This document shows positions 17,663-25,525 of a stretch of 64,000 nucleotides of DNA, in pieces (the first letter of the stretch is position 1; each line of letters starts with the position of its first letter). Position numbers and translations under genes: made by a program. The stretch lies in NCBI RefSeq assembly GCF_009687865.1, contig NZ_BLAE01000007.1:186001-250000 (forward strand), given 5' to 3'. Origin of the DNA: Acrocarpospora macrocephala. GTDB lineage: Bacteria; Actinomycetota; Actinomycetes; Streptosporangiales; Streptosporangiaceae. The notes beneath the pieces are model-generated. The model was given only the letters and a program-made list of their open reading frames with translations. It made no database searches and was not told where the DNA came from.

Positions 17663-18499
17663 CTAGTCGGCGCAGATCGCCTGGCCCCCCATGGACCAGT
17701 TGATGGTCGTGCCGTCGTGGTCCTCCATCGCGAAGACGGACACCGCGAGCGACTGCGGGATGAGATGCCTCAGCGACACCTGACCGTTGACCGAGAGAAC
17801 CTGGCCGCCGACACCGAGCACTCGCTTGCCGGTCGGGCAGGCGGGGCCCTGTAGCGGCTGGCTGGGCGGGGAGCCCACCGGGCTCTGGTAGGTGACCACC
17901 TGGTAGCCGGGCGGTGGATCGGCACAGATGGCGTAGCCGTGCAGCCCCCAGTTACCGCTGGCGCCCGTGTCGTCCTCGGTCGCTCCGAGGTAGGCACTAT
18001 TGGGGAGCGGAGCCGAGAAGGGATGCACCCTCAGGTTGGTCAGCAGCACCTCGCCCCCGGCTCCATCGATGCGGCCGCCGGCGCTGAGCGCTCTCTTGGG
18101 GGCCGGGCAGAGGATCTTCAGGGACCTCACGGGTCCGGAGCTGAATGAGCTGGTCCTGGTGACGAGTTCCAGACCCGGAAGCGGGTCGGCGCAGACCGCG
18201 TAGGCGTAGAAGGACCACTGGGCGGTGGTTCCGGCCTCGTCCTCCCGGCCGACGACCGTGACCGAGGTCAGCGTTGCGTCGGGGACGACCTCTGTCATGA
18301 TCAGGCCGGGCAGGAAGCCGCCGACGCTCCCGCCCGCGCCGACCACGTTCTTCCCGCTCGGGCAGACCGCCCGCGCGCTCTTGACCGGAAGCGAGTCCGC
18401 GGAACTCTGCGCCACGATCACTTCGCCGCCGGGAACGGCCGCGGGCACCGCGCCTGTGCCGCAGAGCGCGAGGATCCCGGCGAGCAGGATACGTTTCAT
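17663..18499 (-). CDS. Secreted triple-repeat protein A
   Basis: A 278-residue exported protein. The start at 18499 gives a normal Sec signal peptide (MKRILLAGILALCGTGAVPAA). The mature part is three copies of an approximately 85-residue unit, each with a CP.GK..VGAGG-type loop (CPSGKNVVGAGGSVGG, CPAPKRALSAGGRIDG, CPTGKRVLGVGGQVLS) and ending in a W-containing strand plus AVCAD/AICAD. Paired cysteines in every unit suggest one disulfide per repeat. Its paralogue is read divergently at 18610. Function is unknown. The repeats look like small beta-rich extracellular modules. A palindromic motif sits 37 bases upstream of the start. Confidence 0.78.
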   Translation of the reverse strand: MKRILLAGILALCGTGAVPAAVPGGEVIVAQSSADSLPVKSARAVCPSGKNVVGAGGSVGGFLPGLIMTEVVPDATLTSVTVVGREDEAGTTAQWSFYAYAVCADPLPGLELVTRTSSFSSGPVRSLKILCPAPKRALSAGGRIDGAGGEVLLTNLRVHPFSAPLPNSAYLGATEDDTGASGNWGLHGYAICADPPPGYQVVTYQSPVGSPPSQPLQGPACPTGKRVLGVGGQVLSVNGQVSLRHLIPQSLAVSVFAMEDHDGTTINWSMGGQAICAD

Positions 18500-18535
18500 G
18501 CCCCCAGCGTCGCCGCCCGGCTGGACCACCCGACA

Positions 18536-18551
18536 TACGCAGAAGTGCGTA
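18536..18551. promoter_or_regulatory. Shared 16-bp motif, copy 2 (between divergent paralogues)
   Basis: TACGCAGAAGTGCGTA, a palindrome with perfect 6-base arms. It lies in the 110-base gap between the two secreted-repeat genes, 37 bases from one start and 59 from the other. Its reverse complement matches the copies at 12266 and 20353. Confidence 0.6.
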
Positions 18552-18609
18552 CTGCGAACGCCCGCCGTCTCACGCAGAGTAGAGCTCCGACGACTGGAAG
18601 GAGTCTGCC

Positions 18610-19470
18610 GTGAGAATCGGTGGACTGCTGCTCGCGTTCCTTCTCCTGTGCCCGTCCGCGCCGGCGGTCGCGAGCGGTACGGCCATGGCGCCGCTGACCG
18701 GGATCGAGCGGGTGACGGCGTTGAGCGCCTTCGACTCCACCGGGGTCAAGGGCGTCCAGGTCTCGTGCCCGGCCGGCAAGCAGGTGATCGGCGCGTCCGG
18801 GCTGCTCACCATGAACTCCGCGGCGCAGGGCCGGGTGATCATGACCGAGGCGATCCCGGACACGGCGCTGACCTCGGTGACGGCCTTCGCGTGGGAGGAC
18901 CAGACGGCCACCACGGGAAACTGGAGCATCAAGGCGGCAGCCGTGTGCGCCAGCGCGCTGTCGAGCTTGGTGCGGGTGTCGGCCAGCAGCGCGTACGACT
19001 CCAGCCGGAGCAAGTCGCAGGTCGCCTCGTGCCCGCCGCACAAGTGGCTGCTGGGCGCGGGCCGCCTGATCGAGGGGGCGGAGGGGCAGGTCTTGCTGGA
19101 CCGGATCGAGTTCTCCGCCAACCTGCGCAGTGTCACTGTCGGCGCCACCGAGGGCCAGAACGGGACGAGCGAGAACTGGCGGGTCCGCGCGTACGCCATC
19201 TGCGGCTCGGTCCCGCCAGGACACGAGCTCGTGACCGCGACCAGCGCGGCGACCTCCGATGACAAGGGGAGGAGCGTCACCTGTCCCAGCGGGAAGGAGG
19301 CGATCAGCGCCGGGGGCGCGGTCATCGGCGGGGACGGCCAGGTGGCCTTGGGGAACCTGGTGCCCGGACTCTCCTCCCCCGCCCTGGCGGTCGCGTGGGC
19401 ATGGGAGGACCACGACGGCACGGCCGCCGCCTGGTCGGTACGTGGCCAGGGGATGTGCGTCAGCGTCTGA
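18610..19470 (+). CDS. Secreted triple-repeat protein B
   Basis: A 286-residue exported paralogue of the protein at 17663-18499. It starts with GTG after a GGAAGGAG ribosome site and has a signal peptide (MRIGGLLLAFLLLCPSAPAVA). Three repeat units follow, with loops CPAGKQVIGASGLL, CPPHKWLLGAGRLI and CPSGKEAISAGGAV. Each ends near a tryptophan and a cysteine (NWSIKAAAVCAS, NWRVRAYAICGS, AWSVRGQGMCVS). The two genes probably arose by inverted duplication. The last 11 bases overlap the 3' end of the broken LuxR-type gene on the other strand. Confidence 0.78.
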   Translation: MRIGGLLLAFLLLCPSAPAVASGTAMAPLTGIERVTALSAFDSTGVKGVQVSCPAGKQVIGASGLLTMNSAAQGRVIMTEAIPDTALTSVTAFAWEDQTATTGNWSIKAAAVCASALSSLVRVSASSAYDSSRSKSQVASCPPHKWLLGAGRLIEGAEGQVLLDRIEFSANLRSVTVGATEGQNGTSENWRVRAYAICGSVPPGHELVTATSAATSDDKGRSVTCPSGKEAISAGGAVIGGDGQVALGNLVPGLSSPALAVAWAWEDHDGTAAAWSVRGQGMCVSV

Positions 19471-20317
19471 GGTCCTCGTCGACGGGCAGCGGTCTTCGCG
19501 CTGACGAATCAGGTGATTCCGGCGAGGCTGGTCTGAGTTCCTCGTTGACGGGCAGCAGTCCCCACGACTGGGCGCGCAGGACCGCGGTGACCCGGTCGCT
19601 CACCTGGAGCTTGCGGTACAGCTTCTCCTGGTGTTTGGTCACGGTGCGCGGCGAGATGCCGAGCCGCCTTCCGATCGCGGTCCCGGTCAGGCCCTGGGCC
19701 ACCAGCGTCAGGACGGTCAGTTCGCGTGGGGTGACGCCCAGCTGTGCGGCCAGGCCGCTGTCCGGTGGCGGGTCGAAGGATTCGCGTCATCGCCGCAGGT
19801 AGCGAAGGTGTTTCTCGGCGGTGACGAGGAGCGGCTGGACCTGGCGGGCGTAGCCGCGGTCGCGGTCGGTGATCTCCTCGCCCGGCGGGCGGCAGATCAG
19901 GAACGAGCGGGTGATGCCCATCGGCAGCGCGATCTGGTGGTCGACGCCGACCTCCGACCGGAGGACGGCGTAGGCGCGGGTGCGGTGCCAGCCGGTCCTG
20001 GCGATCACGTCCGTGAGGGCGAGCGGCGTGCGGTCGTGGTCGTGGGCGGCGTAGTAGGCGGCCAGGGGGTGGTCGCCGATGGTCTGGCGTACCAGCGCGT
20101 CCAGCCGGAGCTGGTCCGCCCATTCGGGGGCGCATGCCTTGACGTGGCCGGCTTTCCTGCTCGGCTGCATGTCGTCGACGAACAGGCACAGGACGCCGTG
20201 GAGCGCGTCGTTGAGCTCCACGGCCAGCTGCGGCCAGTCGAGTTCCGGCTGGGTGCTGCCCAGCAGTGCGACGGCCAGGTCCAGCATCCGCTCGTAGTCT
20301 CGCGACGGCAGATCCAT
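19460..20317 (-). pseudogene. LuxR-type regulator interrupted by an in-frame TGA
   Basis: One continuous frame encodes an N-terminal sensor-like region (DYERMLDLAVALLGSTQPEL, about 177 residues) and a C-terminal LuxR/GerE helix-turn-helix (LGVTPRELTVLTLVAQGLTG, then GRRLGISPRTVTKHQEKLYR). A TGA at 19787-19789 separates the halves and no frame change is needed to join them. The codon context CGG CGA TGA CGC suggests a TGG-to-TGA change. As it stands the product is a sensor half without a DNA-binding domain, unless the stop is read through, the downstream part is translated separately from the GTG at 19702, or the base is a sequencing error. The start at 20317 is the most natural ATG; upstream in-frame starts to 20410 exist. 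Confidence 0.75.
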
Positions 20318-20352
20318 GCCCGCGAGTATCGGCGGGGGCGGAAGGCGGGTTC

Positions 20353-20368
20353 CACGTACTTTTGCGTA
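20353..20368. promoter_or_regulatory. Shared 16-bp motif, copy 3 (before LuxR-type gene)
   Basis: CACGTACTTTTGCGTA, matching the 12266 copy at 13 of 16 positions. It lies 36 bases upstream of the chosen start of the LuxR-type regulator, a position that would suit autoregulation. Confidence 0.5.
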
Positions 20369-20410
20369 CATGGCCGCCTGGAGGATTCGGGACGGGGTGG
20401 CATCCCTCAT

Positions 20411-20802
20411 GCCCGCTGTCTCGGCGCGACGGCGGAAGGGACCGGACCGAATCCTCCGGAGGCGGAGAGGTAGATCGATGGATGGGGGGCAGGGAAGGGA
20501 CCGGCGCTGCCGCCGGTACTGAAAGATCGGATGTTATGCGGAAATTTCCACATATGTCCTACACGTTTCGAGACAATAGTTCGGACTTTTGATTTTTGTC
20601 AACAGAAGTACGCCGACGGACGGATCAAAGTGGTCCACGTCACCTGGATTGTCACGGGCGTGTGACGGCCATTGACCACGTGCAATGGACCTAGTAACAA
20701 TGTGAGCCGTCTCAGCTCCACGGCGGTGGCATGCTCGCGGGCTTGACACAGAACCACAGTGACGTGGTCGGCGCACGCGTCCCTCAATGAAAGGGAAGAA
20801 GC
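20411..20802. other. Intergenic region with divergent promoters
   Basis: About 390 bases with no convincing gene. The stretch 20525-20640 is clearly more AT-rich than its surroundings and probably holds the promoter of the downstream TIM-barrel gene. No terminator, RNA motif or perfect palindrome stands out. Confidence 0.4.
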
Positions 20803-21915
20803 GTGAGCCACGCGCATGCCCGCGTTGAACCGCTCCGTCGCCAGCTGGGCCTGAACCGCCGCCAGTTCCTGGCCGCCACCACCGGCATGGCCGCCGCGGC
20901 CGCCATCCCCCTCGCCCAGCCCGCCGCCGCGCTGGCCGCATCCAACGGCGTCCTGATCCCCCCGGCCAAGCGGGGCCTCATCCTCTTCACGGTCCGCGAC
21001 GCGATCTCGCGCGACCCGCTGACCACACCCCACCCCTCCGGCTTCCGCCGCGTGTTCGAGGCCCTGGCCGGGATGGGCTACAAGCAGATCGAGTTCGCCG
21101 GCTACCGCCAGCACGCCAACGCCGAGGGCGGCGCCAACCTCGAAACCGTCGAGGGCGCGCGGCTGCTGCGGCGGTGGCTGGACGACAACGGGCTGGAGGC
21201 CGAGGGCAACCACGGCTTCATCCCCGGCTCCTGGCCGCTGTCGACCGCCGACCTCGACCGGTGGAAGCAGACGCTCGAAATCGCCAACATCCTGGGCTTG
21301 GGCCACGTGGGCACCGGCAGCGACCCCACGAGCAGCGCGTACAAGGCCGACTGGGACGTCGCGGCGGCGAAGTGGAACCACCTCGGCTCGCTGGCGGACC
21401 AGGCCGGGCTCAAGCTCTACACCCACAACCACGACGCCGCCTACAACTTCCTGCTGGACAGCGGCCCGCTGGACGCGCAGGGCCGGCCGACCCGCTCCTC
21501 GGGCATCAGGAAGCTGGAGTACTTCCTGACCATCACCGACCCCAAGCTCGTCTACCTGGAGATGGACATCTTCTGGGCACACGTGGCGCAGTTCAAGCAC
21601 CGCACCTTCACCGCCCCCGACGGCTCACCCCAGACCGACATCTTCGACCCACTCGCCGTCGTCCAGGCACAGACCAAGCGCTTCCCGCTGTTCCACGCCA
21701 AAGACGGCAAGTCCAACCCCGCGACCGCCAACGGCTACGACATGGTGCCCTTCGGCACCGGCGACATCGACTACCGAAGCTTCTTCTCCCAGATGGGCGC
21801 CAAGGGCTACCACAACCCCATGTACGAGCAGGACAACGCCCCCGGCACCGACCCAGCACAGTCCCTCAACTACGCCGCACTGAGCTACACCAACATGGCC
21901 GCCCTCCGCGGCTGA
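20803..21915 (+). CDS. Tat-exported sugar phosphate isomerase/epimerase-like TIM-barrel protein
   Basis: A 370-residue protein of the AP_endonuc_2 (xylose isomerase-like) TIM-barrel superfamily. The N-terminus carries a twin-arginine signal (LNRRQFLAATTGMAAAAAIP, residues 17-36), so it is exported folded. Metal-site-like barrel stretches are QIEFAGYR, LYTHNHDAAY and VYLEMDIFWA, with FPLFHAKDGK near the end. Homologues with this layout are annotated as sugar phosphate isomerases/epimerases, but an exported member is unlikely to use phosphorylated sugars and the substrate is unknown. The start is GTG after AAGGGAAG. Confidence 0.85.
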   Translation: MSHAHARVEPLRRQLGLNRRQFLAATTGMAAAAAIPLAQPAAALAASNGVLIPPAKRGLILFTVRDAISRDPLTTPHPSGFRRVFEALAGMGYKQIEFAGYRQHANAEGGANLETVEGARLLRRWLDDNGLEAEGNHGFIPGSWPLSTADLDRWKQTLEIANILGLGHVGTGSDPTSSAYKADWDVAAAKWNHLGSLADQAGLKLYTHNHDAAYNFLLDSGPLDAQGRPTRSSGIRKLEYFLTITDPKLVYLEMDIFWAHVAQFKHRTFTAPDGSPQTDIFDPLAVVQAQTKRFPLFHAKDGKSNPATANGYDMVPFGTGDIDYRSFFSQMGAKGYHNPMYEQDNAPGTDPAQSLNYAALSYTNMAALRG

Positions 21916-22000
21916 CAACCACCCGGACCCCTACGCGACCAGTGCCGTCACCGCGGCAGGCGTAGCGGTCCGGGCTTTGACACTCCTCGGAGCAGCATCA

Positions 22001-22017
22001 CCGTCCGCCGGGGACGG
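22001..22017. terminator. Short hairpin after the TIM-barrel gene
   Basis: CCGTCC at 22001-22006 pairs with GGACGG at 22012-22017 around a five-base loop, 86 bases past the stop. There is no T-tract. Confidence 0.3.
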
Positions 22018-22141
22018 GCCCTCTCGCCGGCCACCAAACGACAATGACTCCGCACTGAGCACCATCGATTGGGAACCAACCGGTACTCATTGATCTCAGG
22101 GGGATCCCCGATTCGACCGAGGAAAGGTCATGCACCCGCTC

Positions 22142-22378
22142 TTAGGCAGTCTTGCGGGTATTGGTGTCGTAGAGAGCAGACCACCTGGCGATTAGCAGGG
22201 CGTCCTGTTCGGGGTCGCCCTGCAGCTCCTCTTCGTTGATCGCGAGGGCCGCGTGCTCCTCGTAACCAGGGTCACCGGGCTGGAGCTCGACCACACCATC
22301 GGCATGCACGCCGTCGGGAGTCTCGACGTGGAAAGGCGCCAGGAGGGTGCCATCATTCCTACGGACAGTGGTCCACAT
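22142..22378 (-). CDS. Small acidic hypothetical protein next to the metallopeptidase
   Basis: A 78-residue acidic protein (MWTTVRRNDGTLLAPFHVET, then PGDPGYEEHAALAINEEELQ). The start is placed at the ATG at 22378 because AGGGAGGG lies seven bases upstream. A longer frame from 22405 would overlap the upstream gene. It begins 16 bases after the stop of the metallopeptidase gene on the same strand, so the pair is a two-gene operon. I do not recognise a family. An inhibitor or antitoxin-like partner of the protease is one possibility, based only on size, charge and pairing. Confidence 0.55.
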   Translation of the reverse strand: MWTTVRRNDGTLLAPFHVETPDGVHADGVVELQPGDPGYEEHAALAINEEELQGDPEQDALLIARWSALYDTNTRKTA

Positions 22379-22394
22379 GCTGTTCGCCCTCCCT

Positions 22395-23030
22395 CTATAC
22401 GCCATAGTGTCGACGAAAGTATCCCCAGACTACCGCGGCGAGATTCTCCTGGCCATTGAGCATTCGCAGAAGGCGGCTGGCCTGCCCGGAGGCGCACAGG
22501 GCGTAGGCTTCGGCGAACCACTCCACCGTATCGAGATATCGCGGGTGCTGAATGTGCGGACTGATCATCTTCATGACAGTGGTCCACTCCACTGAGGACG
22601 ACATTCCATCCCATATGTCCAATGCGTGCCCGATCTCGTGAAGGACGAGGCTGGCCGACACGTGCGCGCTGGTGCCGATGGCGATGACCCGGCCCGTGCA
22701 TATCCCCGGCACGACATCCCAGAGCGCGACTCCCGACGGGATGGCCTGGCCGCGCAGATGGCCGAGATCATCAAGATCGGGGACCGCGCCCGGCCCCAGC
22801 CAGATCGCGTCGAGTTCCTCCGCCAGCCGGGTGGCGATATGGACGGGAAGACTGGCCAGATCGTCCACCATGTGGATGAGCTCAGCCGCAGGTAGCAAGT
22901 CGCCGCTCGGTACCCACTGGCGGCGCAGTACTCGCTCCAGAACCCCACAGTGTCGTCGGCCGTCACGCGGAATGGGGTGGGTGTTCGCTGCCCACGGCAG
23001 ACACCAGGAGGGGGAAGCCACGAGCGCCAA
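22395..23030 (-). CDS. Predicted zinc metallopeptidase (HEIGH, minigluzincin/ATLF-like)
   Basis: Up to 211 residues with a gluzincin-type active site: H131-E-x-x-H135 followed by D138 (LHEIGHALDIW), and a downstream acidic motif EWFAEAY (E170, E174) that would supply the third zinc ligand. The HExxH..D plus E.FAEA pattern recalls the anthrax-lethal-factor-like and minigluzincin group of small proteases. No signal peptide is visible. The first 40 residues are doubtful: the longest start is TTG, a GTG follows soon after, and another frame is also open there, so the true start may be internal. It is paired with a small acidic protein downstream. Confidence 0.6.
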   Translation of the reverse strand: MALVASPSWCLPWAANTHPIPRDGRRHCGVLERVLRRQWVPSGDLLPAAELIHMVDDLASLPVHIATRLAEELDAIWLGPGAVPDLDDLGHLRGQAIPSGVALWDVVPGICTGRVIAIGTSAHVSASLVLHEIGHALDIWDGMSSSVEWTTVMKMISPHIQHPRYLDTVEWFAEAYALCASGQASRLLRMLNGQENLAAVVWGYFRRHYGV

Positions 23031-23093
23031 TTCTGGCCCACATCTATCACGTGACTGGCCTCTTTATGTGCGCCGACGTGCCCTGTTGGCGTG

Positions 23094-23972
23094 TCAGCCG
23101 TTCCGGTGTTCCGCGGTGGTGAGGCCGAGCATTGTGGCGGTGCGGTCCCACAGGTGGCGGGCGAGTTCGTGGTCGCCGGACTGGCGGTACTTGGGCTCTC
23201 GGCGCTTGAGGAGGTTGAAGTAGGCGCCGTTGGTCGGCTGGGGGTCTTCGAGTGTGGCCAGGTGGAGGAGTGGTTCGGCGGCCTTCTCGGGTGGGAGAGC
23301 GATGGCCCTGGCCAGGGGTGAGCGCATGATCCGGCGCAGGATGGCGTTGTCGCGGAAGAAGTCGCTGGCGACGGCTCCGGGGTGGAAGGCGGTCGCGGTG
23401 ATGCCGGTGCCCTGGGTTCGGCGGGCCAGTTCGCGGGTGAAGAGGATGTTCTCCAGCTTTGTTGTGCCGTAGACGCGGAAGGCGCCGTAGCCGCGGGTGC
23501 TGTCGAGGTCGTCTAGGTCGACGCGGCCCAGGCTGTGCGCCTGGCTGCTTGTCGAGATCACCCGGGCGTCCTTGGCGGCGGCCAGGCGGTCCAGGAGCAG
23601 GTGGGTGAGCAGGAACGGAGCTAGGTAGTTGACCTGGAAGGTCATCTCGTGGCCGTCCTCGGTGATGGTTCGCCGGGCGATCTGGCCTCCGGCGTTGTTG
23701 GCCAGCACGTCGATGGTGGGGTAGCGGTCGAGCAGGGTGTCCGCGAGCGCCCGTACATCCGACAGGCGGCTGAAGTCGGCGAGGTGCGGTTCCGCGCCGA
23801 TCGCGCGGGCGACCGCGTTCGTTTTCTCCGGTGAGCGGCCGACCACGGCGACGGTCGCGCCGAGCGCGGCCAGCCCGCGGGCTGCTGCGGCGCCGACACC
23901 GGCGCTGGCACCCGTGATCACTACGGTCTTGCCCCGCATGTCGCGCGCGGCCTGACCCGTCTTGTCGTTCAT
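23094..23972 (-). CDS. Short-chain dehydrogenase/reductase
   Basis: A 292-residue NAD(P)-dependent oxidoreductase of the SDR superfamily, close in layout to the retinol-dehydrogenase/WW-domain-oxidoreductase-like group. The Rossmann glycine motif is TGASAGVG, the structural NNAG is present, a catalytic serine lies in STSSQAHS, and the active-site YxxxK is YGTTK. It is transcribed away from a TetR gene, with two TGAGG...CCTCA palindromes in the 88-base gap, so it is almost certainly the repressor's target. Substrate unknown. Confidence 0.92.
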   Translation of the reverse strand: MNDKTGQAARDMRGKTVVITGASAGVGAAAARGLAALGATVAVVGRSPEKTNAVARAIGAEPHLADFSRLSDVRALADTLLDRYPTIDVLANNAGGQIARRTITEDGHEMTFQVNYLAPFLLTHLLLDRLAAAKDARVISTSSQAHSLGRVDLDDLDSTRGYGAFRVYGTTKLENILFTRELARRTQGTGITATAFHPGAVASDFFRDNAILRRIMRSPLARAIALPPEKAAEPLLHLATLEDPQPTNGAYFNLLKRREPKYRQSGDHELARHLWDRTATMLGLTTAEHRNG

Positions 23973-24001
23973 GGCATCACTCTTTCTCCTGCGACCAAAT
24001 G

Positions 24002-24042
24002 TGAGGGGGTCCTCAGGTTAGCATAATATGAGGGACCCCTCA
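24002..24042. promoter_or_regulatory. Tandem palindromes, probable TetR operators
   Basis: TGAGGGGGTCCTCA (24002-24015) and TGAGGGACCCCTCA (24029-24042) repeat with a 27-base pitch in the SDR/TetR divergent gap. Each has 5- or 6-base inverted arms. Two copies fit binding of two repressor dimers. Confidence 0.7.
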
Positions 24043-24060
24043 GGTTGATAGGCTACGCGC

Positions 24061-24717
24061 ATGGCACCCGACCCCCCGCGTCTTCGGCGTGACGCCCAGC
24101 GCAACTACGACGCGCTGGTGGCGGCGGCACGCGACGCGTTCGCCGAGCATGGGCTGGAAGCTTCCCTGGAGCAGGTGGCCAAGAGAGCCGGGGTCGCCAT
24201 TGGCACGCTTTATCGGCATTTCCCGACCCGCGGGCACCTGGTCAGCGCGATCTTCTCCGAGAAGCTCCAGGCCTCTGTCGCCGCCGCGGAACAGGCGCTC
24301 ACCATGAAGGACACCTGGGCCGCGTTCTGCATGCTGCTCGAAAGGTTATGTGAGCTGCAGGCGGATGACCGCGGCTTCAACGACCTCACCTCCGCCGATC
24401 CGTACGCGATCGACGACATCACTTGCATGCAGAGCCGCGTACGCGACCTGGGGACACAACTCCTCCGGCGCGGACAGCGGGAGAAGGTCATCCGCCCCGA
24501 TCTCACCCCCGAGGACCTGCATCTGCTGATCTGGTCGCAGAGCCGGATCATGGAGGCCACCAGCGGCATCGCCCCCCACGCGTGGCGGCGCCATCTGCAC
24601 CTGCTGATCGACGCCTACCGCGCCGACCGCGCGCACCCGATCCCCGAGGCGCCGCTCACCCCGCAGCAGCTGAGCCGCGCCATGGCCCGGCTCTGCGATC
24701 CGGCCAGGCGCCAATAA
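24061..24717 (+). CDS. TetR-family transcriptional regulator
   Basis: A 218-residue TetR/AcrR repressor. The DNA-binding domain is clear: RRDAQRNYDALVAAARDAFA, LEQVAKRAGVAIGTLYRHFP and TRGHLVSAIF. The C-terminal ligand domain is variable, as usual. It is divergent from the SDR gene and flanked by two palindromes, so it likely represses the SDR and itself and responds to a small hydrophobic ligand. The F420-reductase-like gene follows on the same strand after 53 bases and may be co-transcribed. Confidence 0.93.
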   Translation: MAPDPPRLRRDAQRNYDALVAAARDAFAEHGLEASLEQVAKRAGVAIGTLYRHFPTRGHLVSAIFSEKLQASVAAAEQALTMKDTWAAFCMLLERLCELQADDRGFNDLTSADPYAIDDITCMQSRVRDLGTQLLRRGQREKVIRPDLTPEDLHLLIWSQSRIMEATSGIAPHAWRRHLHLLIDAYRADRAHPIPEAPLTPQQLSRAMARLCDPARRQ

Positions 24718-24770
24718 ACCCCCTGACCTGGTCGGGAATCGATCCGGGGGGTGGGGGTGTTGCAGCGGGC

Positions 24771-25397
24771 ATGGTCATTGGATTCATTGGCAGTGGAAAC
24801 ATCGGTGGGACCGTGGCGCGGCTGGCGGTGAACGCCGGGCACTCGGTGGTGGTGAGTAACTCGCGTGGGCCGGAGACGCTCGCTGAGCTCGTGGCCGAGC
24901 TCGGTCCGAACGCGCGGGCGGGCACCGCGGAGGAGGCGGGGAGGGCTGGGGAGATCGTGGTCGTGAGCGTGCCGTTCGGGGTTCATACGAAGGTGCCGGT
25001 CGGGCCGCTCGCGGGGAAGATCGTCATCGATACCAACAACTACTACCACGAGCGGGACGGCCGTTTCCCGGACATCGACGAGGGTCGTAACACCGACAGC
25101 GGGGCGCTTGCCGATCATCTGGGGACGGCGCGCGTGGTCAAGGCGTTCAACACCATCTACTACGTGGACCTGGGCGAGCATGGGCTCCCGGCGGGCGATC
25201 CCGCGCGGAGGGCGCTGCCGATCGCGGGTGACGATCCGGATGCGAAGCGCGTCGTGGCCGAGCTGCTGGACGAGTTCGGGTTCGACACGGTCGACGCGGG
25301 GGCGCTCGCGGAGGGCTGGCGCTTCCAGCGTGACAAGCCCGCCTACGGGCCCCGGTTCACCGCGAGCGAGCTCCGGGAAGCCCTCACCAAGGCCTGA
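24771..25397 (+). CDS. NADPH-dependent F420 reductase-like protein
   Basis: A 208-residue Rossmann-fold protein of the NPD/F420-reductase-like group. The N-terminus has the dinucleotide motif IGFIGSGNIGGTVARLAV with NSRGPE positioned to bind NADP phosphate. Further conserved pieces are VVKAFNTIYY and PIAGDDPDAKRVVAELLDEFGFD. Members either reduce F420 with NADPH or act as general NADP-dependent reductases. The ATG at 24771 starts the fold directly, and the longer open frame upstream overlaps the TetR gene and is not used. A strong bidirectional hairpin follows its stop. Confidence 0.87.
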   Translation: MVIGFIGSGNIGGTVARLAVNAGHSVVVSNSRGPETLAELVAELGPNARAGTAEEAGRAGEIVVVSVPFGVHTKVPVGPLAGKIVIDTNNYYHERDGRFPDIDEGRNTDSGALADHLGTARVVKAFNTIYYVDLGEHGLPAGDPARRALPIAGDDPDAKRVVAELLDEFGFDTVDAGALAEGWRFQRDKPAYGPRFTASELREALTKA

Positions 25398-25422
25398 CAC
25401 GGCCCGACCATCTTGAAATCGC

Positions 25423-25457
25423 CGGTGGCGAGCCGGCCTTCCTGAGGCTCGCCACCG
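25423..25457. terminator. Strong hairpin between convergent genes
   Basis: CGGTGGCGAGCC (25423-25434) pairs perfectly with GGCTCGCCACCG (25446-25457) around an 11-base loop. It lies between the convergent F420-reductase-like gene and the allophanate hydrolase gene and can serve both strands. Confidence 0.75.
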
Positions 25458-25525
25458 CGCGTCACCGCTGTCCTATTCGCCTCCTGGCGCCGGGGTGCTG
25501 CCGGGATTGACCGTGCATGTGGGGG

